A stretch of DNA of 64,000 nt from G965222535 sp965222535 (GTDB taxonomy: Bacteria > Pseudomonadota > Gammaproteobacteria > HK1). Made by a program: the position numbers and the translations under genes. The stretch is taken from positions 248,001 to 312,000 of the forward strand of contig OZ244957.1 of assembly GCA_965222535.1 (NCBI GenBank). Reading direction: 5' to 3'. Below the pieces are notes generated by a model, which saw only the letters and a program-made list of their open reading frames with translations, did no database searches and had not been told where the DNA came from. Below, piece after piece: positions 58,201 to 63,703 of this stretch. Positions within the stretch are counted from its first letter, which is position 1; each line of letters starts with the position of its first letter.

Positions 58201-59105
58201 ATGTTGATACCTCGATCAACACTGTCTTCCCGTATCTGCAATGGGGTTCAGGTACCGGTTTTGAGTTATGGGGGATGTTTGGCTCAGGGATCGGCACGGT
58301 GGATGTAACCACTGTCGATCCGTTGTATAGAAGCTACGAAACCGACATTTCAATGTTCGTCTTTGGCGGCGGCGCAAAGCAAGTCATACTGGTAAAAGAC
58401 AGCGTGATCGGCTCCTCGGAAATGTCACTCAAAGCCGATGCGTTTGTGGTCAGCGCCGACACCGACGCCGTCGAGGCGGCGCAGGCGACCACCGCCAGTT
58501 CCCATCGCCTACGTTTTGCACTGCAAGACAGCCGCCGCTGGGAGCACACCGAAAATATCACCTACTCCGGCGAGCTGGAGTTGGGTGGGCGCATGGACGG
58601 TGGGGAAGCGGCCGATGGGTATGGTATCGATGTCGGTCTTGGCTTTGGCTATAACGACGAAAAGAGTGGCATCGCGCTGAACTCGCAAGGCCGGGTATTG
58701 CTGCTGCATACCAAAGATAACAGCGAATGGGGATTGGATGTGACCTTGCGCGTACGCCCCAAAGCTTTCCTCAGCCGCGGTCGTGGCTTCTCGCTGATCC
58801 TAGCACCTGGGTGGGGACAAACGGCGACTAAGATCGATACCTTATGGCAGCACGGCGCATCGCCATCTCTTGCCAGCACCGCCAAGACAAGCCGCCGCCT
58901 GATGCCCGATCGCACCAAACTCGCCATCAGCTATAGCATGCAATACCGCGCCGCATTCCTGCATCCGTTCGTTGAGATGGGGATGCAGCAAGATGAGGTG
59001 GAGGCACTGAAGATGGGGCTGAAAGCAGCGGTGATGGGGATGGATATTGAGTTCACCGCTGATCGCCAGCGCACCCTGAATATCGGGTGGCACTATGGCT
59101 GGTAG
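43230..59105 (+). CDS. Giant autotransporter with eight LRR/cadherin-like modules
   Basis: 5291-aa surface protein. A signal peptide covers residues 1-~48 (long n-region, hydrophobic LLLLLPAALLLAP, ends TALA). Eight modules each start with GICDR (GICNR in module 6) near residues 145, 605, 992, 1495, 1993, 2453, 2974 and 3472; each has a second cysteine ~20-40 residues later, then LRRs (LDLSGNALTALP type), an AGPAINVTW Ig-like segment, and two cadherin-like domains (GAPQFDQPFGY..., FEDV...). From ~3730 to 4790 only cadherin-like repeats occur (Y.F.L..G...GTV.A.D...Y.GSGE). An outer-membrane barrel follows from ~4900, ending in W. A type V secretion product for adhesion is inferred. No clear ribosome site. 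Confidence 0.9.
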   Translation: MSEHQQHTCLSSLRTAHKVGCDLANWCRFGLLLLLPAALLLAPVTALAQVAAYTFTLGERTLGETTALGTLTAINSPYTIDSITAVASGFATADKFAIDASGDLSFIGTAAEDVAANASYAIVVSGNVSVSGSTSSATVTVLVKVGICDRVALVRNAIVSKISGVSSCGAVTAAGLGSVNVLDVTDSNPMVTQLPNGSFAGLSSMGTLAIVVNGLSSLGDEVFADLDDLRHLTINAGALTTIPPALLNLRNLNFLNLDSNALTALPEAFSFATLGGLNGAFNSLVLSNNDLRQLPPGVFEGVTINGGNLDVSNNPNPGDVFEVALALEQLSFSGVLEFRARSALAGPAINVTWSVTSTNGSIETGTVSIAGGSVASNVFAPTLSDISTVRLTGTDIDTAIYQGFAPQLPPLLTLGAPQFDQPFGYAFTLESIPTEIVVVGTITASDPNTPIRYTIVGGEHGAAYRIGQLGGDLALINPSQVKSQRVHLIVVEARDANELANTIGVTVYLQNPAPSFTDTGPFSIPTRTLGSTVVLGTVKAQHSIDIIEYSLDNNPGNQFSIGADSGVLAFTSNAFEDVSLTERYTVRVLASTASLFSEANIVVSVGICDRTPWVQNALQNAASITACDAINLASLGTISGTLAMTGDSTLTALRAFDFGGLVNLSAIDLSDNGLDTLPARVFAGLSALTHIDVSGNSSPIFIPLWVELLSADSFRVRSAFPGPALRVGWTAMDANGSGFQSPPNQLLSLPAGAEVSEEVNPSQDVNSVFTNPISSAMVHNPAFDPAASNYPGFVFQLLDATVAGAPQFEQPQGYIFTLALDADIVGQVTALDESTVSYAITDGTYRDSYSINSSGQLSYSGQHSETAHHVLVVQASDGAQDSEVSVSIRHDRAPYISNNVFTVPSRALAVSVLIGTVVASDPDSDTMTGYSYSLATDSSGKFSLSDISGDAKLYFNSDALEDVTLTPAYTLIIQTTRTAPNQTSFSPITVNIGICDRPAPVRDRILDNAGSDNVDNVKVVIPDSCGAISVAHLASVDGNLKSGGRDQVGAGGLTAIGPGTLHLPHFTFAGLDKIVFLNIELKNLESIADQTFVGLSSLKQLRIGRSFGSAFTTLPQAVLNARDLDDFTFRHQLAELPEMFYNQDTGMTEAFSFAKLGGSDGEFSSLYLANNNLTQLPPRVFEGVRISSGGTLDVSDNPNSGDAFEVALEVEELPYVSSSSLPRFRVRSALPGPAITVSWSVSNTSGSRETGEATIAGGSDASVVFTPTLPDISSISLTGTAIDPVTYTGFDPQLAGELRVGLPLFSQPGGYTFSLLNAVAGQAVVVGNVMANSNAALNYAIVGGAQSDSYTINSGSGVLRYNGAGNETIVSQVLVIRAAKTTAAADAATVNVTIHVDVPFRFAEFGPFYLESEAKNTAVVIGTVKATDDNGDDPPTSYTISTDPSAKFSINASSGELYFRTAVAEDVSLIAAYTVRVAALSAAGQTASTEVVLNIGICDRPAPVRDRILANAGSDNVVIPDSCGAISVAHLASVNGTLKGSGGQDQAGAGGLTAQGSNTRDLPHFTFAGLDKIVFLNIELENLESIADQTFVGLSSLKQLRIGRSFGSAFTTLPQAVLNARGLEELIIGRRLSELPEMFYNQDTGMTEAFSFAKLSSNGVFVHLGLSNNNLTQLPPGVFEGVTISGETLDVSINPGAPFPVGLTLSRVSTTNFRIVSDIAGPAINVTWSAPGGNVAADSITIGGGATASSPFTPGGTFETVRISSASIVGDGSTYKGFALALLSPLLTVGAPQFDQPFGYMFDLAQATAGMLVGTVVATDFESDAFSYAIRDGVHSQRYTIDSSSGVLRYRGDGNETAVSQMLTIEAKENSSLLASTVGVTINVNTPPQFAVGPFYLPQRDDASERTLIQDGAGNAVVIASDANGSALSFSIGSVTAANAAVSVGGKFSIDNAGVLGFDSAAFEDVALNASYAINISVSDGVYQRNATLTVNIGICDRIALVREAIIAQLTSGSSSCSAITATALSGVTSLTIAETPGSVTLLPNGSFAALSNMVTLAIAVTGLSDLEAEVFANLDGLQHLTINTGALVSIPRSLLSLRGLSALDLSGNALTALPPAPFSFAQLAAVQGFATLDLSDNALTQLPPRAFEEVQLTSSGRLDVSDNPSAGDRLAVRLAVAPVIPSDGARPSSFYIASDIAGPSASVSWRVNNATPITGSAAIDGGSRTSTVFTPQTNSVSSLSLTGATFGSNYVGFEPQLAPPLTFDAPLFGAPLGYYFNLDASAGQTIVGTVSAFDSVRYAIFDGAHSTRYTIDNNTGELRYSGDGNETIASQVLMVEATSNSNQGASVSVNINVNVPLAFTALGPFHVTSTIKNAAVVIGTVIAADDNGDDPVTSYAINTDPSAKFSINASSGELYFSTAVDEDLGLTAAYTVGVTARTAGGQSASAQAVLNIGICNRTPEVLEVLNELQASDQTGLGCARATLNTLGFINVLDVSQRGISVLQPFDFAALENVQQIDLSGNAITSLPEELFGNLGELLRLILRDNPLSTLPEQIFSDLNNLRELDLANLALSALPAGLLNGVPIIDTLRLNGNRFTTLPAPLEQAFSDRTALNLKALYLNDNALTALPMSGSFAHLGRDGVTQSGVQVDGALNTLELSGNKIGHFPQGVFAGLNINNLLNVSDNPQPGSNVALTASIRQLAPVGGDWQLEVSTSIAGPPLDLTYQTITSGAVATNTIALSAGASSTAFTVATTVEFVALSDVEIGSAFQGFAAQVDSIPVPVGAPAFEQNAYQFSFDIDAQLLGTVRAFDLDAGNSVSHSIISGATAARYSINEASGALSYTAGGGETIATQVLIVQATNNGQRNATVSVTLIPNTVPQLTSSDTFYIGARALGSAVPVGTIVAKDADGDPILSYSLLSNPGDKFSLAMVDGMGLLSFISSDLEDLSLSAAYVLPLEVFSNRIQLYATISVTVGICDRSPAVQTAILANVTALGDCTRITREQLEAYSGTLAVEVAVDAPLAALQSFDFAALANLRELRLIDSGRQLRNLPQELFYDLTSLEVLDLSGNVLETLDAPLFNRLAGLTTLDASGNALSTWPSAVEALTTLDRLNLATNRIIELPPTVRIADHANYTLAYLDLSANDLLTLPEMALSGLSITVGGTLNVSANPSLGDVLVVDLRPQQLSNSSDYERYQVHSRLPGPIVTIAWQANGGSGSTEALTGSVTIAAGATASDTVELEIAKYQEIRFSNAIIDDPRYIGFTPSVSLLPLQSGQPRFDEPDGYTFARLYANSTIGATIGTVTALNPDGTAPTYILGNTGGRFALSNDGVISYQGAGGETPGTRFDLVVNALGAPDATVAVVVFVNSPPQVDANASVVFTLPIPASSGAQRSLGRIAISDPDNDVLDYVIMGATSATGAPVSNVFSINNQGFLSFIGNAPEDVTSNASYAVAVRASDAALGVMITVTVNIGICDRTQAVRNLLVTSIGGGSCGTVTAAQLESLSSNLSLSGDNTFTALQSFDFAGLTELTQLSLSNSALQSLGEGLFADLSNLTELRINSAQLARLGDRAFAGLTMLTRLELSGNRLTALPQTVFEGVAQGTLNTLLLQENQLSTLPLGVFAGLNVTTELNLSNNSGAPFSAMLSLRQLQNMGDTQRFVVDNARPGPALMVGWEASGGGTILQGTVSVAGGNSVSSSIDIADGYSGISLRSATIDESIYQGFAATFASGVLAINVPDFDRESYDYTLSRGIGSSTTILVTATSPADPTAAAAYTLSGAGADRFTITQGGVFSYSGSGETSNLSLRVSVTIGGRSNSAAISVTVVNDYTPQFIGNGANVRSYTFNLEANRMIAAGIEIGTVIATDGNNEDPSYAITAVSDDRFSLFDVGEASGILFYRGPGERKGATYALSISARDAGDNEDQTMLHITVVGLEFVDAAALVFDAPAYTFTIERGLPADEVMAFGTVYAIDSDNRALAFTAEQDSDRFSITTNNLSDGTSIANGVLHYSGSGELAASSFAIRVMTADAAGETRSHEAIVELGLQSMFAPEFDAAIFYFVLNANDSNVIIGSVTASDRNQETINYSLDSIGNHFSRFSLNAQSGALRYTDSAGSINETIALVVRATDVSASALSVTAAVVININNLTFIDTTNFSSVTGYTFSLSRGANGGANGLLVGTVRAQDSEGGTIAYILSNSAGGLFAFGDSDAFGVRINYLGTGEMLSQTLAVQALTQDRTDATNVFIAGRMADAMVLVAVQNDRLPQFIDAPYEFTLNARQSGVNQPLMLGSVSASDANIETVTFVLDTRSNTADFSINTVYGQGFASYGVLHYIGSGETPNTTLPSVYVLAVDGGGNTVAAEVTVIIAGIVFDMPSYVFSLVHGHAAADDAGTVLGTIRANDSEGETLIYSLQVSNDSSKFSLLNAATNAVELRYMGSGETQNTVLTVNATNANGDRSDSVVVMVVAENSIAPAFVGVPYRFSMNAGVSGQQQTLVVGTVTAIDGNFESPSYRIDSDSTPLNGFSIDPVSGVLRYEGSGELHDTAATLIVRASDAADNAASTTVMVDFVGLRFVPPESLNLPYGLPWIAPMYTFSLSLGVPFGEMTDTQGSPIAFAAVTARDSDGNPITYSIDNDLFRIGPSDGALSYNSARGETEDAQLIVSVTAAELSATAAVLIKIVNNSAPVFVGAPYTFNVAADASGTPNSFIIGNVLATDANRDPLIYSVNTGSAEQAFDTRFEFSDGNQVLHYIGNGETPNAVFIITITARDLANNTASAVIHILIAPTTMASRTQVTDMTVAKVALTIANDTIEVIGGRFSAAPHLIISGNTMRSEWHQMRRLGHWSQLQSWRHVGAWDGTERKLDADWLQDQLGFGFAADLDAKWKKFRANLVASSSFLMRLGADTEEDVTAGTDVGYGGKGGWSFWGKGHLSGYQRTQHNNEVKGNVLSAYFGLDYELRDMFSTGDRLLLGAAIAHSTSGGTFKSSTAADLRADVDTSINTVFPYLQWGSGTGFELWGMFGSGIGTVDVTTVDPLYRSYETDISMFVFGGGAKQVILVKDSVIGSSEMSLKADAFVVSADTDAVEAAQATTASSHRLRFALQDSRRWEHTENITYSGELELGGRMDGGEAADGYGIDVGLGFGYNDEKSGIALNSQGRVLLLHTKDNSEWGLDVTLRVRPKAFLSRGRGFSLILAPGWGQTATKIDTLWQHGASPSLASTAKTSRRLMPDRTKLAISYSMQYRAAFLHPFVEMGMQQDEVEALKMGLKAAVMGMDIEFTADRQRTLNIGWHYGW
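46200..48250 (+). repeat. Near-identical direct duplication of modules 3 and 4 in the giant gene
   Basis: The stretches at about 46205-46760 and 47714-48245 are almost identical at the nucleotide level, starting ATCTGCGATCGCCCAGCACC and continuing through ACGCCGGTAGCGATAATGTC and TTTGCCGGTCTCGATAAAAT. Other modules are similar only in protein sequence. A recent in-frame duplication or gene conversion explains this. Confidence 0.85.
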
Positions 59106-59213
59106 TTGTGCTCAATAACAGCGCCTTCGGTTATGAAGGGGAGGGAGTTATCAATCAAGCGATTATAATCTGCGTTGAGTGCCGCTGCCATCGCCCTGCG
59201 CTTGGTTTACGAT

Positions 59214-59319
59214 GGGGCTTGTCTGTTGGGAGAAGGGTTATAAATCCATGACTTACGTTACAGATGTGTAGACCCCCTTTCCCCGACCTCCATCCCGTTG
59301 AGGGTTTTCGAGGTTTCCG
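59214..59319 (+). repeat. Family A repeat, copy A9, upstream of the barrel gene
   Basis: GGGGCTTGTCTGTTGGG, GGTTATAAATCCATGACTTA, CGTTACAGATGTG, C-rich tract, and the end GTTGAGGGTTTTCGAGGTTT CCG directly before an ATG at 59320. As at trxB, the CGAGG is 6-7 nt ahead of that ATG. Confidence 0.85.
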
Positions 59320-59439
59320 ATGGATTTTCTCGAGTCCTCTAAGAGGAGCGAACTCAAGCGGGTCTGCCGCGCCACGTGTATGGTGCCGCGCTGCCCTTTA
59401 TTTTTCTGCTCTCCCAAGACTATTCAAAGGATTGGAGCC

Positions 59440-60873
59440 ATGATCGTAAATACCCTGCTTACCTTTATTCCAAGATCAAGCACCACTGTGCGCGCTCCCC
59501 TTTCTAGGTGCACTTTCCTTGTTGGCGTACTCCTGTTGCTCGGCTGTTTTGCGTTGTATCCCAAAGATGCCAAGGCACAGATCACGCAACGCTCTCAAGC
59601 GGTGCAGACGCTATTTGGCACCCTCGGTCCGCTATATGCCTTTGATGCCGTTGATATTATCACCAGTGTATCGGTACCAGCGCACGATACCACGTCGACG
59701 CTGAATGTACCCCCTGCCGATGAACACCACGGTGAACGTTATGCCAGTAGTAATCGTTTGCTGTTCTGGGGGCAGGGGCGCAGTGCCTATGCCAAGCGCG
59801 AAGTGGGCGCGGTGGACTACGACAGCGAGGTGCAATCGCATTATGTCGGTGCCGACTACAAGTCCCGCAACTGGAGGCATGGGTTGGCGTTCGCATCCAA
59901 CCGAGCGGAGACGGAACGCCTGGAAGGGGCGGCGAAAAGCAATATCGATGTGACGCTCAACAGTATCTTGCATTACTCCACCTTGGGCTTTGGCGGTGTT
60001 AAACTCTGTTTCCTAGTAGGTATTGGTCAAGGTGAGACTAAGTACCGCGAAAACTCAGGTAATGCGTTCACTGTCGATACTAGGATGGAGATGGCGACTG
60101 TGTGCGCAAAAAGCCAGTTGCTGTCGTTGCCTCAAGTCGATTTGGGCATGGAAATGAGCGCAACGGTGGTCAAGCTTTCAGCGGATTCGCTGAGCGATCA
60201 GATCAGCCCCGTCTCGGTGCAAGCGCACCGCCTGCACGTCGCGCTGACCGCCAAGCGCAAGCGGGAGGTATTCGTAAAACAATACCTTTCGACCTATGCC
60301 GAACTCGGCGGGCGCATTGACCGCGGTGATGATGGCGTCGATAACGGATCAGCTGTTGATATTAAGTTTGGCATCAACTATTACCATCTGAAATGGCCCT
60401 TAGGTGTAAGCGCCGAGGGCCGCTGGCAGATAGTCGATCAGGGTAACGACAGTGACGTAGCCAGTTGGGGTACGGGCGTCAAGTTCCACCTGCGCCCGGA
60501 TGCTACGGGGCGTGGGTTGTCGTTGGCATGGCGACCCGGCTTGCGCGGTGCCCTTGGAGATAGCGAGGCCGTCGCAGGATCCGCAACACCGGCGCTGCGC
60601 CACGCTACGTCACTGCCTGACGGGTTTGGCTTGCAGCCGCAGCACCTGCTGGCGCTGGGCTATCGCTGGTGGATGCCAGCGGCCGGTCTGCTGAAGGCGT
60701 ATGCCGAGTTTGACTTTGGACACAGTGAAGGCGATTCCCTGCGTTTTGGCCTGCGCCTGCAGCCGCAAGGGTTTTTGGCAACCCCGCTGGAATGGTCGCT
60801 GCACAGCGCGCATCGCAAAGATGACGGCGCTCTACGCACCGCCCTCGGGTTGACTGCAAAGTTAGGATTCTGA
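59440..60873 (+). CDS. Stand-alone autotransporter-type barrel protein
   Basis: 478-aa outer-membrane protein. A signal peptide covers residues 1-~46 (MIVNTLLTFIP, hydrophobic FLVGVLLLLGCFALYP, end DAKA). The remainder resembles the barrel of the giant gene: LLFWGQGRSAYAKREVGAVDYDSEVQSHYVGADYKS parallels WSFWGKGHLSGYQRTQHNNEVKGNVLSAYFGLDYEL there, and alternating aromatic strands continue to the terminal LGF. No passenger domain is present. An in-frame ATG at 59320, with CGAGG from a repeat before it, would add 40 residues ahead of the signal peptide; the start is therefore uncertain. It probably assists or parallels the giant protein. Confidence 0.78.
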   Translation: MIVNTLLTFIPRSSTTVRAPLSRCTFLVGVLLLLGCFALYPKDAKAQITQRSQAVQTLFGTLGPLYAFDAVDIITSVSVPAHDTTSTLNVPPADEHHGERYASSNRLLFWGQGRSAYAKREVGAVDYDSEVQSHYVGADYKSRNWRHGLAFASNRAETERLEGAAKSNIDVTLNSILHYSTLGFGGVKLCFLVGIGQGETKYRENSGNAFTVDTRMEMATVCAKSQLLSLPQVDLGMEMSATVVKLSADSLSDQISPVSVQAHRLHVALTAKRKREVFVKQYLSTYAELGGRIDRGDDGVDNGSAVDIKFGINYYHLKWPLGVSAEGRWQIVDQGNDSDVASWGTGVKFHLRPDATGRGLSLAWRPGLRGALGDSEAVAGSATPALRHATSLPDGFGLQPQHLLALGYRWWMPAAGLLKAYAEFDFGHSEGDSLRFGLRLQPQGFLATPLEWSLHSAHRKDDGALRTALGLTAKLGF

Positions 60874-60878
60874 TGCGC

Positions 60879-60903
60879 CGCGGGCAACTTCAGGTTGCCC
60901 GCG
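60879..60903 (+). terminator. Short GC-rich hairpin after the barrel gene
   Basis: CGCGGGCAAC, loop TTCAG-type, GGTTGCCCGCG, immediately after the stop. There is no U-run, so termination strength is uncertain. Confidence 0.5.
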
Positions 60904-61069
60904 TGCAATGGTTGGGGCAGTCGCCTGCTGCGCGGCTGGTTTTTGGCGTCATAGTGCATTTTCTGCACGTCTTGCTGGTACCGATGCTGGCCGTTCAGCA
61001 GCACTCGCTGGAATAGGCTGCGGTGCCCTAAAAAGCAGTACAAAGCCTCATCGCTTTCCACTTCTCCAG

Positions 61070-62611
61070 ATGAAAAAGAACCCCAAAAGGGGCGGCAGGG
61101 TTGCTAATTTGCGGCGTCATTCGCGCGAGGTAATTACCCAGCTGCCGTGGCGCCAGCCATTCAACAGCGATGCCCCCACCGAGCCGCTGTCGTCCGATCA
61201 ACTGCATGCCATCCATGAGGGTTCGTTGCGCATTATCGAAGATATTGGCATCGAGTTTATTAATGACGAGGCGAAAGCCATCTTGCGCGAGGCGGGATGC
61301 GAGGTTGCGACGGATACCGACTGTGTGCGTATGTCCCCGACGCTTGTCATGCAGCACATCAAAAACGCGCCCAGTGAGTTTGATATCGTCCCGCGCAACA
61401 CGGCGCGTACGCTTCATATCGGCGGGAACGCAATGGTTTTTTGTGGCGTTGGAAGTCCTCCCAATTGCGCCGATCTGGAGCGCGGTCGCCGCGTCGGGGA
61501 TCAGCGCAGCTTTCGTGATCTGATCAAGCTCGTACAATACTTCAACTGCATCCATGCGCACGCCGGCTACCCCGTTGAACCAGTGGATATTCACCCCTCA
61601 GTACGGCATCTGGAATGTCTTTACGATCAGCTGACCTTGAGCGACAAAGTGGTGCATGCCTACAGTCTGGGCAGCGTCATGATCGAGGATGCGATGGAGA
61701 TGGTGCGCCTTGCCGCCGGGCTAAGCGAGGAAGACTTCAGCGCTGCGCCTCACATGTTCACCAACATCAACTCATCGTCACCATTGAAGCATGATTATCT
61801 GATGCTTGATGGCGCGATGCGCGCCGCACGGCGCGGGCAAATGGTGATCATCACTCCGTTCACGCTGTCCGGCGCGATGGCACCGGTGACCATTGACGGC
61901 GCAGTAATGCAGCAAAACGCCGAGGCGCTGGCGGCGATCGTACTGTTGCAGCTAGTGCGCCCAGGGACGCCGGTGGTTTACGGCTCGTTCACCTCAAATG
62001 TCGATATGAAGAGCGGGGCACCGGCGTTTGGTACGCCGGAATACATGCGTGCGACGCAGATGTCAGGGCAGATGGCGCGCTTTTATAACCTGCCGCTGCG
62101 CGCCTCGAATGCCTGCGCCGCCAATTGCAGCGATGCTCAGGCCACTTGGGAGAGTGTGTTCTCGCTGTGGGCTTGCGTTGCGTCACGCACCAATGTGGTT
62201 TACCACGCCGCCGGTTGGCTTGAGGGCGGTTTATGCGCGGGCTACGAAAAGTTTATCCTCGACTGCGAAACCCTGCAACAGATCAGCGTATACATGCAGC
62301 GCACTGAAATCGATACCGAGGCGGCCCTGGAGGCCATCCAAGAAGTTGGTTCGCGCGGTCACTTCTTCGCTGCGAGTCACACTCAGGCGCGCTACAAAAC
62401 GGCATTTTACCAACCCTTCCTCAGTGACTGGAGCAATTTCGAGAGCTGGCAGGAACGCGGTAGCCTACAGACACCCGAACGCGCCCATAAACTCTGGCAA
62501 GCCATCCTTGATACCTTTGAACCCCCGCCCATCGATCGCGCCCACCACGAAGCCTTGCAAGCCTTTGTTGCTAAGCGCAAAGAGCAAGGAGGCATGGCAA
62601 CCGATTTCTGA
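61070..62611 (+). CDS. MttB-family (trimethylamine/betaine) methyltransferase, non-pyrrolysine
   Basis: 513-aa member of the MttB superfamily. SDQLHAIHEGSLRIIEDIGIEF near the start and HAYSLGSVMIEDAMEMV, TPFTLSGAMAPVTI and CAANCSDAQATWESVFSLWA later are family segments. No in-frame amber codon interrupts it, so it is not the pyrrolysine trimethylamine enzyme; non-Pyl relatives demethylate glycine betaine and pass the methyl group to a corrinoid protein. No corrinoid protein or MtxA-like gene is adjacent. The ATG at 61070 fits the conserved N-terminus; the ribosome site is weak. Cobalamin genes in the window are consistent with, but do not prove, corrinoid use. Confidence 0.85.
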   Translation: MKKNPKRGGRVANLRRHSREVITQLPWRQPFNSDAPTEPLSSDQLHAIHEGSLRIIEDIGIEFINDEAKAILREAGCEVATDTDCVRMSPTLVMQHIKNAPSEFDIVPRNTARTLHIGGNAMVFCGVGSPPNCADLERGRRVGDQRSFRDLIKLVQYFNCIHAHAGYPVEPVDIHPSVRHLECLYDQLTLSDKVVHAYSLGSVMIEDAMEMVRLAAGLSEEDFSAAPHMFTNINSSSPLKHDYLMLDGAMRAARRGQMVIITPFTLSGAMAPVTIDGAVMQQNAEALAAIVLLQLVRPGTPVVYGSFTSNVDMKSGAPAFGTPEYMRATQMSGQMARFYNLPLRASNACAANCSDAQATWESVFSLWACVASRTNVVYHAAGWLEGGLCAGYEKFILDCETLQQISVYMQRTEIDTEAALEAIQEVGSRGHFFAASHTQARYKTAFYQPFLSDWSNFESWQERGSLQTPERAHKLWQAILDTFEPPPIDRAHHEALQAFVAKRKEQGGMATDF

Positions 62612-62756
62612 GGCCAACGTGCTGGCTGTTCAGCACCGCATCATGATGGCATAGTCACAAGGTGCGCTGGGGCTGATGGCAAGAAAAGCTGCTGTCATCG
62701 TGAGCGGATGAAAATCGAATCATAAGAGAGCCAGCCGATAAATAAACTAGGGGAGT

Positions 62757-62868
62757 CCCTCGAAAAACCCTAGAATGGGATAGGGGCTTGGGGGAAGGGT
62801 TGCTATGAGAAATTTCGTGCACCATTGATTGATATACCCTTCACGCAATATAACACCCTAATAGTTAT
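62757..62868 (-). repeat. Family A repeat variant, copy A10
   Basis: On the minus strand TAGGGTGTTATATTGCGTGA, AGGGTATATCAATCAATGG, then CAACCCTTCCCCCAAGCCCC and the end GGGTTTTTCGAGGGACTCC. The TGTTATATTG head is shared with copy A6 and the fragment at 13441. The rest of 62612-63040 shows no gene. Confidence 0.75.
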
Positions 62869-63040
62869 TCTGAGATTCACTCCGTAAAAAACAAAACCGA
62901 ACAAAGTATTGCAGGGAAGCGCCTTTCACGCTTTGCATTCTAGGGGCTTTTTGATTTTGGCTGCCGGATTTCCATTCAGCCGCCCAATGGAAATCTGATT
63001 CTTAGCGATGTGACGGCTAAAGCTTTAACAGGGGGACGTT

Positions 63041-63466
63041 ATGAAAAAAGTTGTTTTGCTGACAGCGATGTTAATCTTAGGCGGCGTTGTATCTGCCAAT
63101 GAGCTGATATCAAAATCGCCGGCCAATGCGCGTGTGTATTTTATATCACCGCAAGCTGGGCAGACCGTGCAGAAAAAGCTCACCGTGCGCTTTGGCCTAG
63201 TTGGGATGGGGGTGGCACCTGCGGGCGTGAATCAGAAAAACACCGGTCACCACCACCTATTGATCGATAGCGCAATAGAATCCATTGATTTAACCACAAT
63301 TCTTCCTGCAACAGAGAAGATCAGGCATTTTGGCGGTGGTCAGACTGAGATCGATCTGGAGCTTTCACCGGGCACGCATACTTTACAACTTCTCTTGGGA
63401 AACTATGTGCATATTCCTCATGATGAGCCGGTTGTTTCACAGAAAATAACCATTCAGGTTCAATAA
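63041..63466 (+). CDS. DUF4399 periplasmic protein
   Basis: 141-aa exported protein. A signal peptide covers residues 1-~19 (MKKVVLLTAMLILGGVVSA). The mature part contains the family patterns VYFISPQAGQTV, NTGHHHLLID (~65-74), HFGGGQTEIDLELSPGTHTLQLLLGN and HIPHDEPVVSQKITIQV. The HHH cluster suggests metal binding, but no function is established for the family as far as I know. AGGGGGA lies 5 nt before the ATG. It stands alone. Confidence 0.88.
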   Translation: MKKVVLLTAMLILGGVVSANELISKSPANARVYFISPQAGQTVQKKLTVRFGLVGMGVAPAGVNQKNTGHHHLLIDSAIESIDLTTILPATEKIRHFGGGQTEIDLELSPGTHTLQLLLGNYVHIPHDEPVVSQKITIQVQ

Positions 63467-63703
63467 CCTGAGCAGCAGCGCGAAAAAACCACCGGAATGG
63501 GGGAGGTTGAGGAGCAGGCCGCAATGATCATCAGATCAAAAAATCTTTAACTTTACCCGTGCGCGATAGTCAACCCGTAGAAAGGCTGAAGACCAAAACT
63601 TGTGCGCGAGTATTGGGCGTGGTGCATCCGGCAACTGAGATACAACCCCGCATTCCCAGCCACGCTTTTCTGTTTTCGTTCGGTTTTTGTCAGGGGAACC
63701 TCT

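Noticed and set aside
61070..62611. Pyrrolysine-containing trimethylamine methyltransferase
   Set aside because: No in-frame amber codon; the protein is the non-Pyl type.
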